A DNA stretch of 64,000 bases from Amycolatopsis regifaucium (GTDB lineage Bacteria > Actinomycetota > Actinomycetes > Mycobacteriales > Pseudonocardiaceae): positions 183,786 through 247,785 of the forward strand of contig NZ_LQCI01000023.1 of the NCBI RefSeq assembly GCF_001613935.1, written 5' to 3'. Below are positions 53,601-62,000 of this stretch, one piece after another. Position 1 is the first letter of the stretch, and the number at the start of each line of letters is the position of its first letter. Under the pieces are notes generated by a model, which was given only the letters and a program-made list of their open reading frames with translations, did no database searches and had not been told where the DNA came from. The position numbers were made by a program, and so were the translations under genes.

Positions 53601-55611
53601 CGGCCCACCGCACGCCATGTTGGTTGGCCAGCCGGTCGAACACCGCTTGCAGTCGGGCGCGCGGTGGTTCGGTGTTTTCACCGGCCGCACTGAGTGCGGC
53701 CTGACAAGCAGCCCGTGCAGCTCGCAACGCGAATCGTGGGGCGCCCGCATCGAGGAGTAGCTGCCATCCGTCGATGATCAGGAGCCGAGTAAGGGCGAGA
53801 TCCCGCACCACATCGCTGGCGAAGGCGTCCCCGGAGTGCCAGGCACTGGTCGGGCCAGGCGCGAGGAGCAGCCCGTCCGACCTTAAGGACGGCAGCACGG
53901 TCGGATTCGGAAGCGTGTGGTTGCCTCCGGGCAGCAGGAGCGTTCGTGCCAGCGACGTCAGGGCACGCTCTCGGGCCTCCGGGGACGGGCCACCCGGCGG
54001 GTGCTCACCCCCGCGGCGGACGACCTGGTCCCAGATAGCCGCGAACAAATCCGCTTCCGAGATCGGCCCGTCCGGCAGTCGCCAGGCGACATGTGCCCGG
54101 AGAAGCAACTCCACCAGACCAGGTCTACCCAGCAGCCACGCGGCCCGCAGGTCCTGACCGATCCGTGAAAGGACGGGGAAGACGGCCGCGATCTGTTCGG
54201 CCTCGCTCGGCAACAGGCGTGGAACATAGTGCTCACACAGGACTGCGCTACCCGCCGCAGCTTGTGCACTTCGCATCGCGTTGGCCACCGCGGCAGCGGC
54301 ATCTTCACGGGTGACGGCGATGACGCTGAGCCCGGCTCGCAACGCCGCGATGGTGAGTTCGGTGAGGAGGGTGCTGCGTCCCTCGAGCACGGATTCGGCA
54401 CCGTCGAGGACCAACAGTCGCGTATCAGCTGTCGCGGTCGCGCTGAGCACGTCGACCAACTGACCACCGAGAACGGTTTCCAGGGAGAGCATGTCGACGG
54501 GTAGGTCCTGCAAGCTGACCGAGGTCACTGCTGCGCCCGCCGCTGACATGTTCTCGGCGGCTCGCAGGGTGAGCGCCGATTTCCCGACGTCAGGTTCACC
54601 ACGCACGATCAGGATTGCCGGTCCCACCGCCGCCGTTTGCATCGCGGTCGTCAACGCGCTCCGCGCCTCGGTGCGCGGTATCTCAAGGACCTGCTGATCG
54701 TCGGTGAGGTTGAAGCGGGTCCGGTCGCGCAACCGTTGGGCGAGCCGGTCCAGAAGGCTCCACGACTGGGGGAACGAGGGCGATCGAGCCAGAGCGATCC
54801 CGGCCAAGTCGCGGCGTAGTAGCCGTTCGGTCACCTCAGCGCCAGCGGGCGCGTACTGACCGGTGAGTTCCGCCAGGCGCGTGAACAACTTGTCCGCTGC
54901 TGCCGGCGTTCCCTCACGGGTGGCCGGGCGTAGCTGGCGAACCGCGATAGTGCGATCGGACTGGTCCGGGCCTTCTAGGCGCACTTCCAGCGGGCGCAGA
55001 GTCGACAGCAACCGCCAGGCGAGCACGTTAGGCTCGATCACCGTCGAGTCGATGTTTGCCCTCGCCGCAGCCGCCTGTACGAGCGTGTCGACGTGCCCGA
55101 GCCGCGCACGGACAGATTGGCTGGCTACGCCAGGTTCTACGACCTTGGCGCGAAACGCTGGCTCGTTGTCGGTGGCCTGCGCGATTACGCATAGGGCACG
55201 GAGTTGCCGGGCTGCCGGATTGGGGCTGGCCACGACAAGGGCCAGGCGCCATCGCCCCGCGATTACCTCCTCCCAATGCTGAGTCACCACCCGCAGGTAT
55301 GACGCGAACAAGTGCTCGGACGGCGCCTCGCTCGCCACGAAAGCCGGTGCGCGGCGGACCCCGACGGACATCCGTCGGATCGCACCATCCGGCACACGAC
55401 CTTCGACAAGGAGGTCATCCACCGGGCTGACCGCGCTGGCTTGGAACCGCACCATGATTGGCCCGGCGTCATCGCCCAACCCCGGCACGGAATCACCGGT
55501 CAGCAGGCAGCCCAGAACCGTGGCGGCATACCGGTGCTCGAAGACCGTCCCGCCGCCACCCGTCGAGTACGGCGATGCCGCCACCTGCGACCCGGTGTCG
55601 CCGATGGACAT
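50620..55611 (-). CDS. Giant P-loop (STAND-like) island protein, putative defence sensor
   Basis: ATG 55611 gives 1663 aa. Residues about 18-90 (GGGGTVFEHRYAATVLGCLL, SPVDDLLVEG, MSVGVRRAP) resemble the restriction-endonuclease-like caps found at the N-terminus of large defence ATPases, with the expected lysine replaced by arginine. Walker A is GEPDVGKSALT (about 338-348) and Walker B LLVLDGAE (about 399-406). About 1200 residues of helical sequence follow, as in the sensor part of STAND proteins. No ribosome binding site is obvious. It heads a minus-strand cluster with the HEPN-like and nuclease-like genes. An Avs-like antiviral role is inference. Confidence 0.72.
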   Translation of the reverse strand: MSIGDTGSQVAASPYSTGGGGTVFEHRYAATVLGCLLTGDSVPGLGDDAGPIMVRFQASAVSPVDDLLVEGRVPDGAIRRMSVGVRRAPAFVASEAPSEHLFASYLRVVTQHWEEVIAGRWRLALVVASPNPAARQLRALCVIAQATDNEPAFRAKVVEPGVASQSVRARLGHVDTLVQAAAARANIDSTVIEPNVLAWRLLSTLRPLEVRLEGPDQSDRTIAVRQLRPATREGTPAAADKLFTRLAELTGQYAPAGAEVTERLLRRDLAGIALARSPSFPQSWSLLDRLAQRLRDRTRFNLTDDQQVLEIPRTEARSALTTAMQTAAVGPAILIVRGEPDVGKSALTLRAAENMSAAGAAVTSVSLQDLPVDMLSLETVLGGQLVDVLSATATADTRLLVLDGAESVLEGRSTLLTELTIAALRAGLSVIAVTREDAAAAVANAMRSAQAAAGSAVLCEHYVPRLLPSEAEQIAAVFPVLSRIGQDLRAAWLLGRPGLVELLLRAHVAWRLPDGPISEADLFAAIWDQVVRRGGEHPPGGPSPEARERALTSLARTLLLPGGNHTLPNPTVLPSLRSDGLLLAPGPTSAWHSGDAFASDVVRDLALTRLLIIDGWQLLLDAGAPRFALRAARAACQAALSAAGENTEPPRARLQAVFDRLANQHGVRWAEVPLEAMLTHGEAEAVLRRAWPSLLAEQRSGLRTLLRLALHRYSDHEWGDPAALGPLVALTYCGDAEVGQHDRYDRDTGEQVRKVVLAWLRGLIKIKAGTLPLRQRVRDRLLATSPEDHDEFAVEALAMLGPDLDHHAEAFLRKLADDGGGYLAPAVESAGAVIALSEYQPQLLLTLAEAYYIESHDAEHMGSWGLLDEGIRHHARVGGGGPPLAGWYFGPFYRLLHARTGNALAMVNRMLDCAATVRVGAHPDQPADADAPELSPLGLELDLPGVGVRHCVGDGHVWAWYRGSSVGPYPCISALLAVERFADELVDTLGVSLARVAEILLRDCHNLAMPALVVGLLVRHLDRAGDMLDRWLVRPELWHLETSRAVGEHFHVQGPDPTDLVGRHRRRASFQDVVGEMTVTAMLAGDHDRLAVLAARGDELVERARELVAGTDDEAADLLMIQGWAAQFHAENYRLSRTEDGHIRFEWAVPEDIAAGLTHTHEELARGDIALRLHQTYTRSEDRVAPVDTLVDDLLLARDLAEHPAVRGPAHPADPVAAVAAAAVIAHAQGRAQLPDEDLRWAANVLIDVATSPRVGELSRSVTIDPDGADRSAAVALPTLLLPAFDHIQLNRQGIEEALLASATSLFDEVRAAFVLGVEPIWSAPCTPNPPAETCRHQLAWAAVEQGLRDCRLGSWDQATQQRLTDPLDPPYETTLPAVPTELLLVNRLTAPLVAAAAAARRGSCIATTAARLRDVLFDAHRRGTDHWATKGYNRHHNRHRDRVVRVLIETAIDGGPTPLASYVRAFTTNARALDELLHDLRQLFTYDDTLRTSLLPVWRLIMTTALDALEGGATLPSRHHWRDGALVGLLPTPQIAISDTNPTATLERVRAHWLDPDDIADLAVRWLKLARGESKAVDAVTDLANCAPPAWQATTGLTWAEDAINGEYAAIAGRCWVLPEWLKTVHGSGQLDVQGVARWHRLVDGLAAHGDHRAVKLQQRVE

Positions 55612-55620
55612 GGGCAAAGA

Positions 55621-55818
55621 CTACGTGCACCAGGAGGGGAGGAACGCCCACGACTCACGGAGTACTCGGGTCAAATGCAGGACGGTGATGCGTACGAGCT
55701 TCCGGCGTTCGCGCAGCTCGGTGAACGGTACGAACTGGTCGATCATGTGGAGCTTGTCGCGGCGGCCGTCGGCGTAGCCGATCTCGTAGTTGACGATTCC
55801 GTACCGGTTGCCCGCCAC
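55621..55818 (-). CDS. Small island gene or remnant before the giant P-loop gene
   Basis: GTG 55818 gives 65 aa (NRYGIVNYEIGYADGRRDKL and onward) with strong G/C third-position bias, so this stretch is or was coding. It ends ten bases before the start of the P-loop gene on the same strand. I do not recognise it. It could be the tail of a gene disrupted at the island edge. The remainder up to attR (55819-56214) shows no convincing gene and no integrase. Confidence 0.4.
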   Translation of the reverse strand: MAGNRYGIVNYEIGYADGRRDKLHMIDQFVPFTELRERRKLVRITVLHLTRVLRESWAFLPSWCT

Positions 55819-56214
55819 CTTGGGAAGCGGTCATGAAGCTGTCCGGTCGGAGCGGACCGGCGCGGGCAGCCGTTTTGGAGCAAGCAGAGAAAATGGGTGG
55901 GCTGGTCGAAGCGGCATCCGTGCTGGGCCATAAGGGGCTCGAACCCGACTACGAACCACGCATCCGTGACCTTGTTACACACTTCTTCGCAGACCTGTGA
56001 CAACCGGCGCGCCGAATTCTGGTCCAGCCCGGCCACGAGCTGTCGCCTGCAACGCAATCCAATGCAGTCTCCGATTGGGCTCCGTTGCCGAAGTAGAGCC
56101 TGATACGGCCCGACATGACCTGACACTCGGATGGGTCACGAGGTGTGCGTCTACCTGCACAAATGGCCAGAAATCGGCACCACGCGACACTCGCTGACAC
56201 ACTGGCGGAGGCGA

Positions 56215-56268
56215 CTTGTAAACAGAAGGTCAGGGGTTCGAGCCCCCTTGGCGGCTCAAGATCAACAT
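56215..56268. repeat. Right attachment site (attR): 3' fragment of tRNA-Thr
   Basis: These 54 bases are identical to 45992-46045 and start inside the anticodon loop. The 5' half of the tRNA is missing, so this is not a tRNA gene. Chromosomal sequence resumes after it and leads to the APH-family gene. Confidence 0.92.
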
Positions 56269-56371
56269 AGCCTCTGACCTGTCAAAATACGCGAGTTTTC
56301 GCATTCTGCTCGGTCCCGTTGGCAGGATCTGAAGGATCCACCCCGGTCCAGCGGGACCAGCAGTTCTCGCC

Positions 56372-57190
56372 GTGAAGGCGGCAAGTCCTGTCCCAAGACA
56401 AAATCCGGCGACATTGGCGGCCATCCTCGCCAGGCTGACCGGTATGGAAGAGGTTGAAGTCGTCGTCGCCCACAGCCAGCGCGCGACGCTGCGCATCGGC
56501 GACGTGTTCCTGAAGGTCGACGGCGACCCGGCGCACGCCGACCTCGAGGTGCGGGCGATGGCCATGGCGCCGATACCGACCCCGGCGATCCTCTGGCGCG
56601 AGCCCCCCGCGCTCGCGATCGCCGCCGTGCCGGGCAAGGCGCTCGGCGTCCTCGGCGAACCGTCGGCCGCGTCGCCGGCGGCGTGGGCCGCGGCGGGTGC
56701 CGCCATCCGGAGGCTGCATGATGCGCCGTTGCCGCCGTGGCCGGGGCCCAGGCTCGAGGACGTGACGGCGGAGCTCGACAGCGAGTGCGCGTGGTTGCTC
56801 GCCAACGCCGTTCTGCCCGCCGAGGTGATCCGGCGCAATCGCGAGATCGCCGAGGTCGCGCTCGGGCCGTGGAAACCGGTGTTCATCCACGGCGACCTGC
56901 AGATCACGCACGTGTTCGTCGACGGCGACGAGGTCACCGGCGTCATCGACTGGTCCGAGGCCGCGCCCGGCGACGCCATGTTCGACCTCGCCACCTTGAC
57001 GCTCGGGCACGAGGAACGCCTGGACGACCTGCTTGCCGGCTACGGCGCCGACGCGGACCGGGACGTCATTCGCGCCTGGTGGTCACTGCGCAGCTTGGTG
57101 GCGTCGCACTGGCTGATCGAGCACGGATTCGATCCGGACGCGCCGGGATGCGAGTTCGAGGTGCTCAGATCCCGGATGCAGGAACCCTAG
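56372..57190 (+). CDS. Aminoglycoside phosphotransferase (APH)-family kinase
   Basis: The 272-aa product has a kinase-like fold with the Brenner motif FIHGDLQITHVFVDGDEV (catalytic aspartate) and the metal-binding GVIDWSEAAPGD. The N-lobe lysine lies in GDVFLKVDG. Family members phosphorylate aminoglycosides, macrolides or metabolites, and this one has no clear substrate. Start GTG 56372. It was probably the immediate downstream neighbour of tRNA-Thr before the island arrived. Confidence 0.85.
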   Translation: MKAASPVPRQNPATLAAILARLTGMEEVEVVVAHSQRATLRIGDVFLKVDGDPAHADLEVRAMAMAPIPTPAILWREPPALAIAAVPGKALGVLGEPSAASPAAWAAAGAAIRRLHDAPLPPWPGPRLEDVTAELDSECAWLLANAVLPAEVIRRNREIAEVALGPWKPVFIHGDLQITHVFVDGDEVTGVIDWSEAAPGDAMFDLATLTLGHEERLDDLLAGYGADADRDVIRAWWSLRSLVASHWLIEHGFDPDAPGCEFEVLRSRMQEP

Positions 57191-57388
57191 GGACACCCAG
57201 CGGGTGTCGGTACAGCCAGTCAGGCCGGTGCGCTTCTGCCGCTCAGTCAGGTACGGCCGGTAGTCCTCCCAGCCGATCGGCGCGGCCCGCCATTCCGGAA
57301 CTGCCACACAGGGGCGAACTCGTGCGCAACGGCCGCCTTCACGAACCGGCATCGCATGCCCGACGAGAACGTGAGCAGGTCCGGAGTG

Positions 57389-57988
57389 CTACGGCCTGCG
57401 GCCCATCGCGTGGAGGAGCCGGTCTTGTTCGGACGCTTCCGGTGCCGGCGTTTCCGTCGGCGGTCCGTAGTAGCGGGAGCCGGCCAGGATCGGGCTTTCG
57501 CTGACCCCGTGGTAGATCCAGTCGAAGTTGTCGGTGATCCATCGGACGGTCGACGGGTCGAGCCGTTCCTCGAGGCCCACCGCGCGGGCGAGATCCCAGG
57601 TGTGGGTGACCGCGTCCACCACATAGAGGCCGAGCAACTGCCGTCCGGGCACGGGTCCGAACGGATAGTCGACGACCCGGTCGAGCGCACCGGGGGAATG
57701 GAACGCCGCCCGGCATTCGGCTACCGCGTTCCGGAACGTGTCGGCGGGCCCGCCATCGAGCGAGACCTGGTCCAGGGCCGCCATGAACTCCGCACTGCTG
57801 CCACCACCGAGGAGCGCGGTATAGATCCGGCTTCCTTGGATCATGTGGTTGACCAATTCGCGAACGTTCCATTCGGTGCACGGCGTGGGGTTGTCCCAGG
57901 ACGTGTCCGGAACCGCCCGTAGCCGATCGCTGAAACCGTCGGCCACGGTATCGAAGTGGCCGAGCAACGCGTTGTCCGTGTGATCCAT
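57389..57988 (-). CDS. DinB/TIGR03086-family metal-binding protein
   Basis: ATG 57988 gives 199 aa. The N-terminal four-helix DinB-like (mycothiol-dependent maleylpyruvate isomerase) domain shows PTPCTEWNVRELVNHMI and YVVDAVTHTWDLARAVG, the histidines that bind a divalent metal in TIGR03086 proteins. These act in mycothiol-linked or unknown thiol chemistry. The 57191-57388 space downstream shows no gene. Confidence 0.8.
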   Translation of the reverse strand: MDHTDNALLGHFDTVADGFSDRLRAVPDTSWDNPTPCTEWNVRELVNHMIQGSRIYTALLGGGSSAEFMAALDQVSLDGGPADTFRNAVAECRAAFHSPGALDRVVDYPFGPVPGRQLLGLYVVDAVTHTWDLARAVGLEERLDPSTVRWITDNFDWIYHGVSESPILAGSRYYGPPTETPAPEASEQDRLLHAMGRRP

Positions 57989-58306
57989 GGTGCCCAGCCT
58001 GCACAGGGGATTCGACAGCGTCCGGCGGTAATCGGACATCGAGGTGAGCTCTTGGTGGCGTCTACAGAAAACCCGCCCGCTGCCGTCGCGGGCTGACCAA
58101 TCTCGGGCTGGGCGTTTAACTCAGCGTGGGGCGGACATCCATCTGGGGATCGTCACAGGAACACGGCGGTTCGTGCTCTGCCGGTTCAACAGCGTGCCGG
58201 CAGGGCCCGCCGCCCGCCGAACGGCTTTCTGCGCACTTCGCTGCTCAGGTGGGTGAGATGCCCGGGGAAAGTTGGCAGCCGCGCGAGTGGTGGAAAGGCC
58301 CTACCC
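57989..58306. other. Divergent promoter space, no gene seen
   Basis: These 318 bases separate the TIGR03086-type gene from the GAF-ANTAR gene. Short frames are present but none has a start site or codon pattern that supports it. It must hold the promoters of both neighbours. Confidence 0.4.
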
Positions 58307-59047
58307 ATGTCTCACATCGATACCGGTGATTCCTGGCCCGGCATGCTGGATGAGGTCACCGGTGCTTTGGAGACGCTGACCTCGATTCTGGACGACGAGG
58401 ATGATTTCCGGGTGATGCTGCAGCAGGTGTGCCGGCAGGTGACCAAGGCGGTGCCCGGGGTCGACGAGGCCACGGTGACGCTGCTGCGTGGCGACGAACC
58501 GCACACCGCGGCCGCGACGAGTGACCTGGTCGCCGAGCTGGATCGGGACCAGTACCGCAACGGCGGCCCGTGCCTGGAAGCCGCCCGCCACGGCACTCTG
58601 CAACGTGTCACGGTGTCCGAGGCGCTCGAGCGGTGGCCGAAGTTCGCCGGTGACGCCCGCGACGCCGGGTTCGACAGCTTCTTGTCCGCGCCGTTGGTGG
58701 CCGACTCCGAGCATGCCGGTGGGATCAACTGCTACGGCACCCAGGCGCGGGGGTTCAGTGACCTCGACCAGGCCCTGCTCGAGCTCTACACCACCGCGAC
58801 CGAGGCGATCCTGCGCCTGTACCGGCGTTACCTCACGGCCACGGAACTCGCCGGGCAGCTGCGCGCCGCCCTCACCCATCGCGCGGTGATCGACCAGGCC
58901 AAAGGCATCCTCATGGCTCTCCGCCAGATCAGCGCCGACGACGCCTTCACGCTGCTGGTCGAGCAGTCCCAGCGGGAGAACGTCAAAGTACGCGACATCG
59001 CCGAACGCTTCGTCGCCCACGCCGTCGGGAACCCGCAAGCCTCGTGA
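58307..59047 (+). CDS. GAF and ANTAR domain antitermination regulator
   Basis: ATG 58307 behind GAAAGG gives 246 aa. Residues about 30-170 form a GAF sensor domain (GGPCLEAARHG, FLSAPLVAD). Residues about 180-235 form an ANTAR domain: LRAALTHRAVIDQAKGILM, SADDAFTLLVEQSQREN, and the terminal RDIAERFV. ANTAR proteins bind paired RNA hairpins and prevent transcription termination. The signal sensed by the GAF domain is unknown. Confidence 0.9.
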   Translation: MSHIDTGDSWPGMLDEVTGALETLTSILDDEDDFRVMLQQVCRQVTKAVPGVDEATVTLLRGDEPHTAAATSDLVAELDRDQYRNGGPCLEAARHGTLQRVTVSEALERWPKFAGDARDAGFDSFLSAPLVADSEHAGGINCYGTQARGFSDLDQALLELYTTATEAILRLYRRYLTATELAGQLRAALTHRAVIDQAKGILMALRQISADDAFTLLVEQSQRENVKVRDIAERFVAHAVGNPQAS

Positions 59048-59268
59048 GGCTTCGCCCGGCACTTCCACACAAGGGCGACCTCGTGAGCAGGTCCGGACCG
59101 AACGCTCCCCGCGCTCGTCAAGCACATCCCAGCCTCACCAGCGTGGCCGACAAGCTCGAACACGACCCCTTGTGGGAGCCATCGTGCTTTTATCCGTTCG
59201 CTGAGGGCGACCTCTGTGGCGCACTGATCGGCACCTGGCGCAAACATCACTCAAGCGGTCAGGAAAAT

Positions 59269-59449
59269 GTGAACTTGAAGCGTGCCTTGAAAAACCTGGT
59301 GATTGGAACGGGAGTCGTCGCGATGATGACTCTTTCGCTGGGCGGCGTGGCAAACGTGCGAAAGCGCCAGGGTTCTGTTCAACTACAGTGACCCTTGCTA
59401 CTGGTCGCTCAGGGGCAACGGCACCTGGTGGTTCTACGGCGGTTTCTGA
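59269..59449 (+). pseudogene. Frameshifted small secreted peptide gene
   Basis: GTG 59269, behind AGGA, opens a clean signal peptide (VNLKRALKNLVIGTGVVAMM to SLGGVA). The frame then runs into RKRQGSVQLQ and stops at 59391. One base later another frame reads QTCESARVLFNYSDPCYWSL and on to a natural stop at 59449, ending GTWWFYGGF. A one-base change near 59349 explains both. The original product would be a secreted peptide of about 35 mature residues with two cysteines and many Trp/Tyr. A terminator follows directly. Confidence 0.6.
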
Positions 59450-59467
59450 ACGCCGCTGAATAGTGCA

Positions 59468-59500
59468 GACCCCTTCTCTCGGATGAGTCGAGAGAGGGTC
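59468..59500 (+). terminator. Intrinsic terminator after the small peptide gene
   Basis: GACCCCTTCTCTCG pairs with CGAGAGAGGGTC (one bulge) around GATGAGT and is followed by TTGTGTTATT. It is the most classical rho-independent terminator in the window. Confidence 0.85.
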
Positions 59501-59651
59501 TTGTGTTATTCGTGTCGAAGGGACTCCGCGGCCGGGTTAGCCAACCCTGTCCGAGCATCGCGACGCCCTGAGCGGCCGCCAGCGGAACGGAAGACCACGA
59601 AGGTTCGGGTGGTGCCCGGCGCGGCGCTACTTCGCCGGGCTGGGGCCGCTC

Positions 59652-59972
59652 GTGCTGCTCGTCCTCGGCGGCCTGCTTTCTCACCTCGGCTACGTGTTGC
59701 TGACGGTCTCGCCTTACCACTGGTATTGCGGCCCCGGCCTCACCGCGGCGACCGTTGTCGTCTGTGCTGTAGCGGTTTCCCGCCGGATCATGGTCCGCGG
59801 GATGCTCGCGCTGATCGTCACCGGTCTGATCGCGTACGGGGCCGCACGTCTTCTCCGACCGTGGCCTGTTGCCCGCGATCACGGCCAAAATTCCTCGATC
59901 GTGTTACGTATGGGCACAGTCCTGCCCATCGCGTGGTCACTGGATCGAGTGGAGCAGTGTTACGAGTATTGA
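59652..59972 (+). CDS. Small hypothetical membrane protein
   Basis: The 106-aa frame has three hydrophobic segments (LLVLGGLLSHLGYVLLTVS, LTAATVVVCAVAVS, MLALIVTGLIAYGAA) and a polar tail. The GTG start has no clear ribosome binding site, and the frame remains open upstream to before 59600. Function unknown. Confidence 0.4.
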   Translation: MLLVLGGLLSHLGYVLLTVSPYHWYCGPGLTAATVVVCAVAVSRRIMVRGMLALIVTGLIAYGAARLLRPWPVARDHGQNSSIVLRMGTVLPIAWSLDRVEQCYEY

Positions 59973-60179
59973 CCTCGTGGCCGGGACGATACTCATTGAA
60001 TTGTCGCTGGTCGGGTTCGAAATCGGCGATTGCGGAAGGGCATGTGCGGTGCCGGCGGCGGGTTTTTTCGCCAGGGGCGGGAGAAGGTCGCCTCGCGACG
60101 TAATTATGATTCGCTCGCGGGTATCGGCACGGCTGTGTCGGCTACGCGAGGATTTGCCGAGTAAAGGGATTTGGACGCT

Positions 60180-61016
60180 ATGACGGACGCGGTAAGCCGG
60201 ACGATCGACGCCATGCGCGTCGGCCGTCTTCTGGCTCGTGCGCTCGTCGTGGTGTGCGGTATTTTCGCGGCCACAGCCGTGGCATGGATCGTGGGAGATG
60301 TCACCGCCAGGGCGGACACGCTGGTCGTCGACGGGAGGCCCGAATCGGGCGCTCCGGTGACCGCCGTCGAGGTCGATCCTTCGCTGTCGGCGGCACGTGT
60401 TCAGGTGGGAGACCCTGCCGACTCGGTGGCGATCCAGCCCTTGCGGGAGTTTGCGGCGTCGTCCCTGCCTCGGCGATCGGAGAGCGTGGTCGCGCTCCTG
60501 GATCGTGCGGTCGTTTCGGTGGAAAACCTTGACGAAACGGCGAAATCCACGACGAACGCGGTCACGCGCCGCGCCGTCGAAGCCCTCGACGTTTCTGCTT
60601 CGCGGCAGCCTGCCGACGTCGATCGAACCCCCGCCGGAGTGACTTCGTCCTTCACTGGGGTGCCTGCATCGAAGCCGGCCACCGCCTCCTCCGGCCTGGT
60701 ATCTCAGGACGCGGCGGACGGTACGCGCACGCTTTCGTCGCCGTGCGGGCACAAGGCTCGTGGTGAGTATCCGTCTGGAGCGTCGCGCTTCCACGGATCC
60801 GTTCGCGCTACGGGAGAATCGGTGCCACCGTGGTCGCCCGTGTCCCGGTGCGGAACGTCGACAAGTGTCGCCGCGGCGTGCGGTGGTGACCACGGGGGTG
60901 GCGCTGTCGTGCCCGTCCGTACCGCACGGAACAACCGGATTTCGCCGCACTGCGGCGAAATCGGACACCAGGCCGCACTGGCCACGGTGATCCGGCCGGG
61001 CGTCACGCCCGGCTGA
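60180..61016 (+). CDS. Secreted or membrane-anchored protein of unknown function
   Basis: ATG 60180 (a TTG at 60171 is possible) gives 278 aa. One hydrophobic segment near residues 17-40 (ALVVVCGIFAATAVAWIVGD) is a signal or anchor. The next 120 residues are Ala/Val/Asp-rich. The last 90 residues are Cys/His/Gly-rich (SPCGHKARGEYPSG, SRCGTSTSVAAACGGDHGGG) and of different character, so a frameshift near 60730 is possible. A hairpin (GCCGGGCG/CGCCCGGC) covers the stop codon. Confidence 0.5.
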   Translation: MTDAVSRTIDAMRVGRLLARALVVVCGIFAATAVAWIVGDVTARADTLVVDGRPESGAPVTAVEVDPSLSAARVQVGDPADSVAIQPLREFAASSLPRRSESVVALLDRAVVSVENLDETAKSTTNAVTRRAVEALDVSASRQPADVDRTPAGVTSSFTGVPASKPATASSGLVSQDAADGTRTLSSPCGHKARGEYPSGASRFHGSVRATGESVPPWSPVSRCGTSTSVAAACGGDHGGGAVVPVRTARNNRISPHCGEIGHQAALATVIRPGVTPG

Positions 61017-61207
61017 CCCTGCCGCGACCGCCCACGCGTCCGGCTTTCGCCCGCCTCGTTCAGGCGCGGTCGCCTTTCCAGCCACCAACCGCCGTTGTCT
61101 CGCGGCGTTTGGTTGTCGTAATTCCCTTTCCGTGTGGCGATCGCCCGCGACAAGCGTCAAAGGCATGCCACAAATTGTTTCCCATTTATCCTCGAAGGAG
61201 ATTTGTC

Positions 61208-61981
61208 GTGCAAAACTGGGTCAAATACATTCTGCAGACCACCCTGGCCACCGGTAGCCTGCTGATGCTGGGCACGGGTATCGCCTCGGCCGCCGAAAAC
61301 GTCGACCCCGATCTGCCCGCCTCCCCGCTGGACCAGTTCGTCGACCCCGCGATCAGCGGGCTGACCGAGGCCGTGCGGCAGGCGCAGCCGCTGCAACAGC
61401 TGGACACGGCGGACGAAGACTCCCTGCAGCCGGCGGTCACCGCCGCGATGACCGACGTCCCGGCCGCGATACCGCCCACCACGACACCGGCCGGTCCGAT
61501 CTACCCCGTGCCGATGGGACTGCTGCACGCCACGCCGTTGCCGGCCGGGGACATCGCCGATGACCTGCAGGAAGTGGACCTGCACAAGCCACTGGGTTCC
61601 GAGCTGAGTGCCACTGAGCTGCCCACGTTGCCGATCCTTTCGCGCGTCGAGCAGGAACAGGGCTCCCTTCCGGCGCTGAAGCCGGCTGTTCCCGTCCACG
61701 GTGGATTCGCGGTACCGGCCACTCCGGTCAGCACGACCGTCGTCACGGATCCGCTCGACGCCGGTTCGGGCACGCGGGTGACCGCTTTCCACACCAGCGC
61801 GCCGCAGGTCGCGACCACCTCCGACAATCCCGCCTCGATGCCGGAAGTGCCGGTCAAGCGGGGCTATGCCCAGCGCGCCGACAAGCCGATCTCCTCGCTT
61901 CCGTTGGCGGAGAACGGAGTACTCGGGTTGGCCGTGATCGAGCAGGTGACGAACTCGGTGGGGGAAATTCTCCGTAAGTAA
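61208..61981 (+). CDS. Secreted protein of unknown function
   Basis: GTG 61208 behind AAGGAG gives 257 aa with a clear signal peptide (VQNWVKYILQTTLATGSLLM to GIASAAEN). The mature part is Pro/Thr/Val-rich, without cysteine, transmembrane or sorting motif. It has the feel of an extracellular matrix or spore-surface protein. It lies between other secreted proteins and the LuxR-type regulator gene, so it may belong to one developmental regulon. Confidence 0.68.
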   Translation: MQNWVKYILQTTLATGSLLMLGTGIASAAENVDPDLPASPLDQFVDPAISGLTEAVRQAQPLQQLDTADEDSLQPAVTAAMTDVPAAIPPTTTPAGPIYPVPMGLLHATPLPAGDIADDLQEVDLHKPLGSELSATELPTLPILSRVEQEQGSLPALKPAVPVHGGFAVPATPVSTTVVTDPLDAGSGTRVTAFHTSAPQVATTSDNPASMPEVPVKRGYAQRADKPISSLPLAENGVLGLAVIEQVTNSVGEILRK

Positions 61982-62000
61982 CGGCAGGTATGACGCGGAT

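Larger units (their letters stand above)
45992..56268. mobile_element. 10.2-kb genomic island integrated in tRNA-Thr
   Basis: Perfect 54-bp direct repeats bound the region. The left copy lies in the intact tRNA gene and the right copy is only its 3' fragment, the signature of site-specific integration by a tyrosine-type integrase. No integrase, excisionase, replication or transfer gene is recognisable, so the element may be decayed or mobilised by other elements. Cargo: a 693-aa unknown protein with a two-TM partner on the plus strand, and on the minus strand a P-loop giant, a HEPN-like and a PD-(D/E)xK-like protein. This content is typical of defence cargo, but the function is inference. Confidence 0.85.

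Noticed and set aside
55743..56214. Integrase or excisionase gene beside attR
   Set aside because: No catalytic R...HxxR...Y pattern or helix-turn-helix could be found in any frame of this stretch.
56215..56268. A second tRNA-Thr gene
   Set aside because: The 5' acceptor arm, D-arm and 5' anticodon stem are missing. It is the att duplication.
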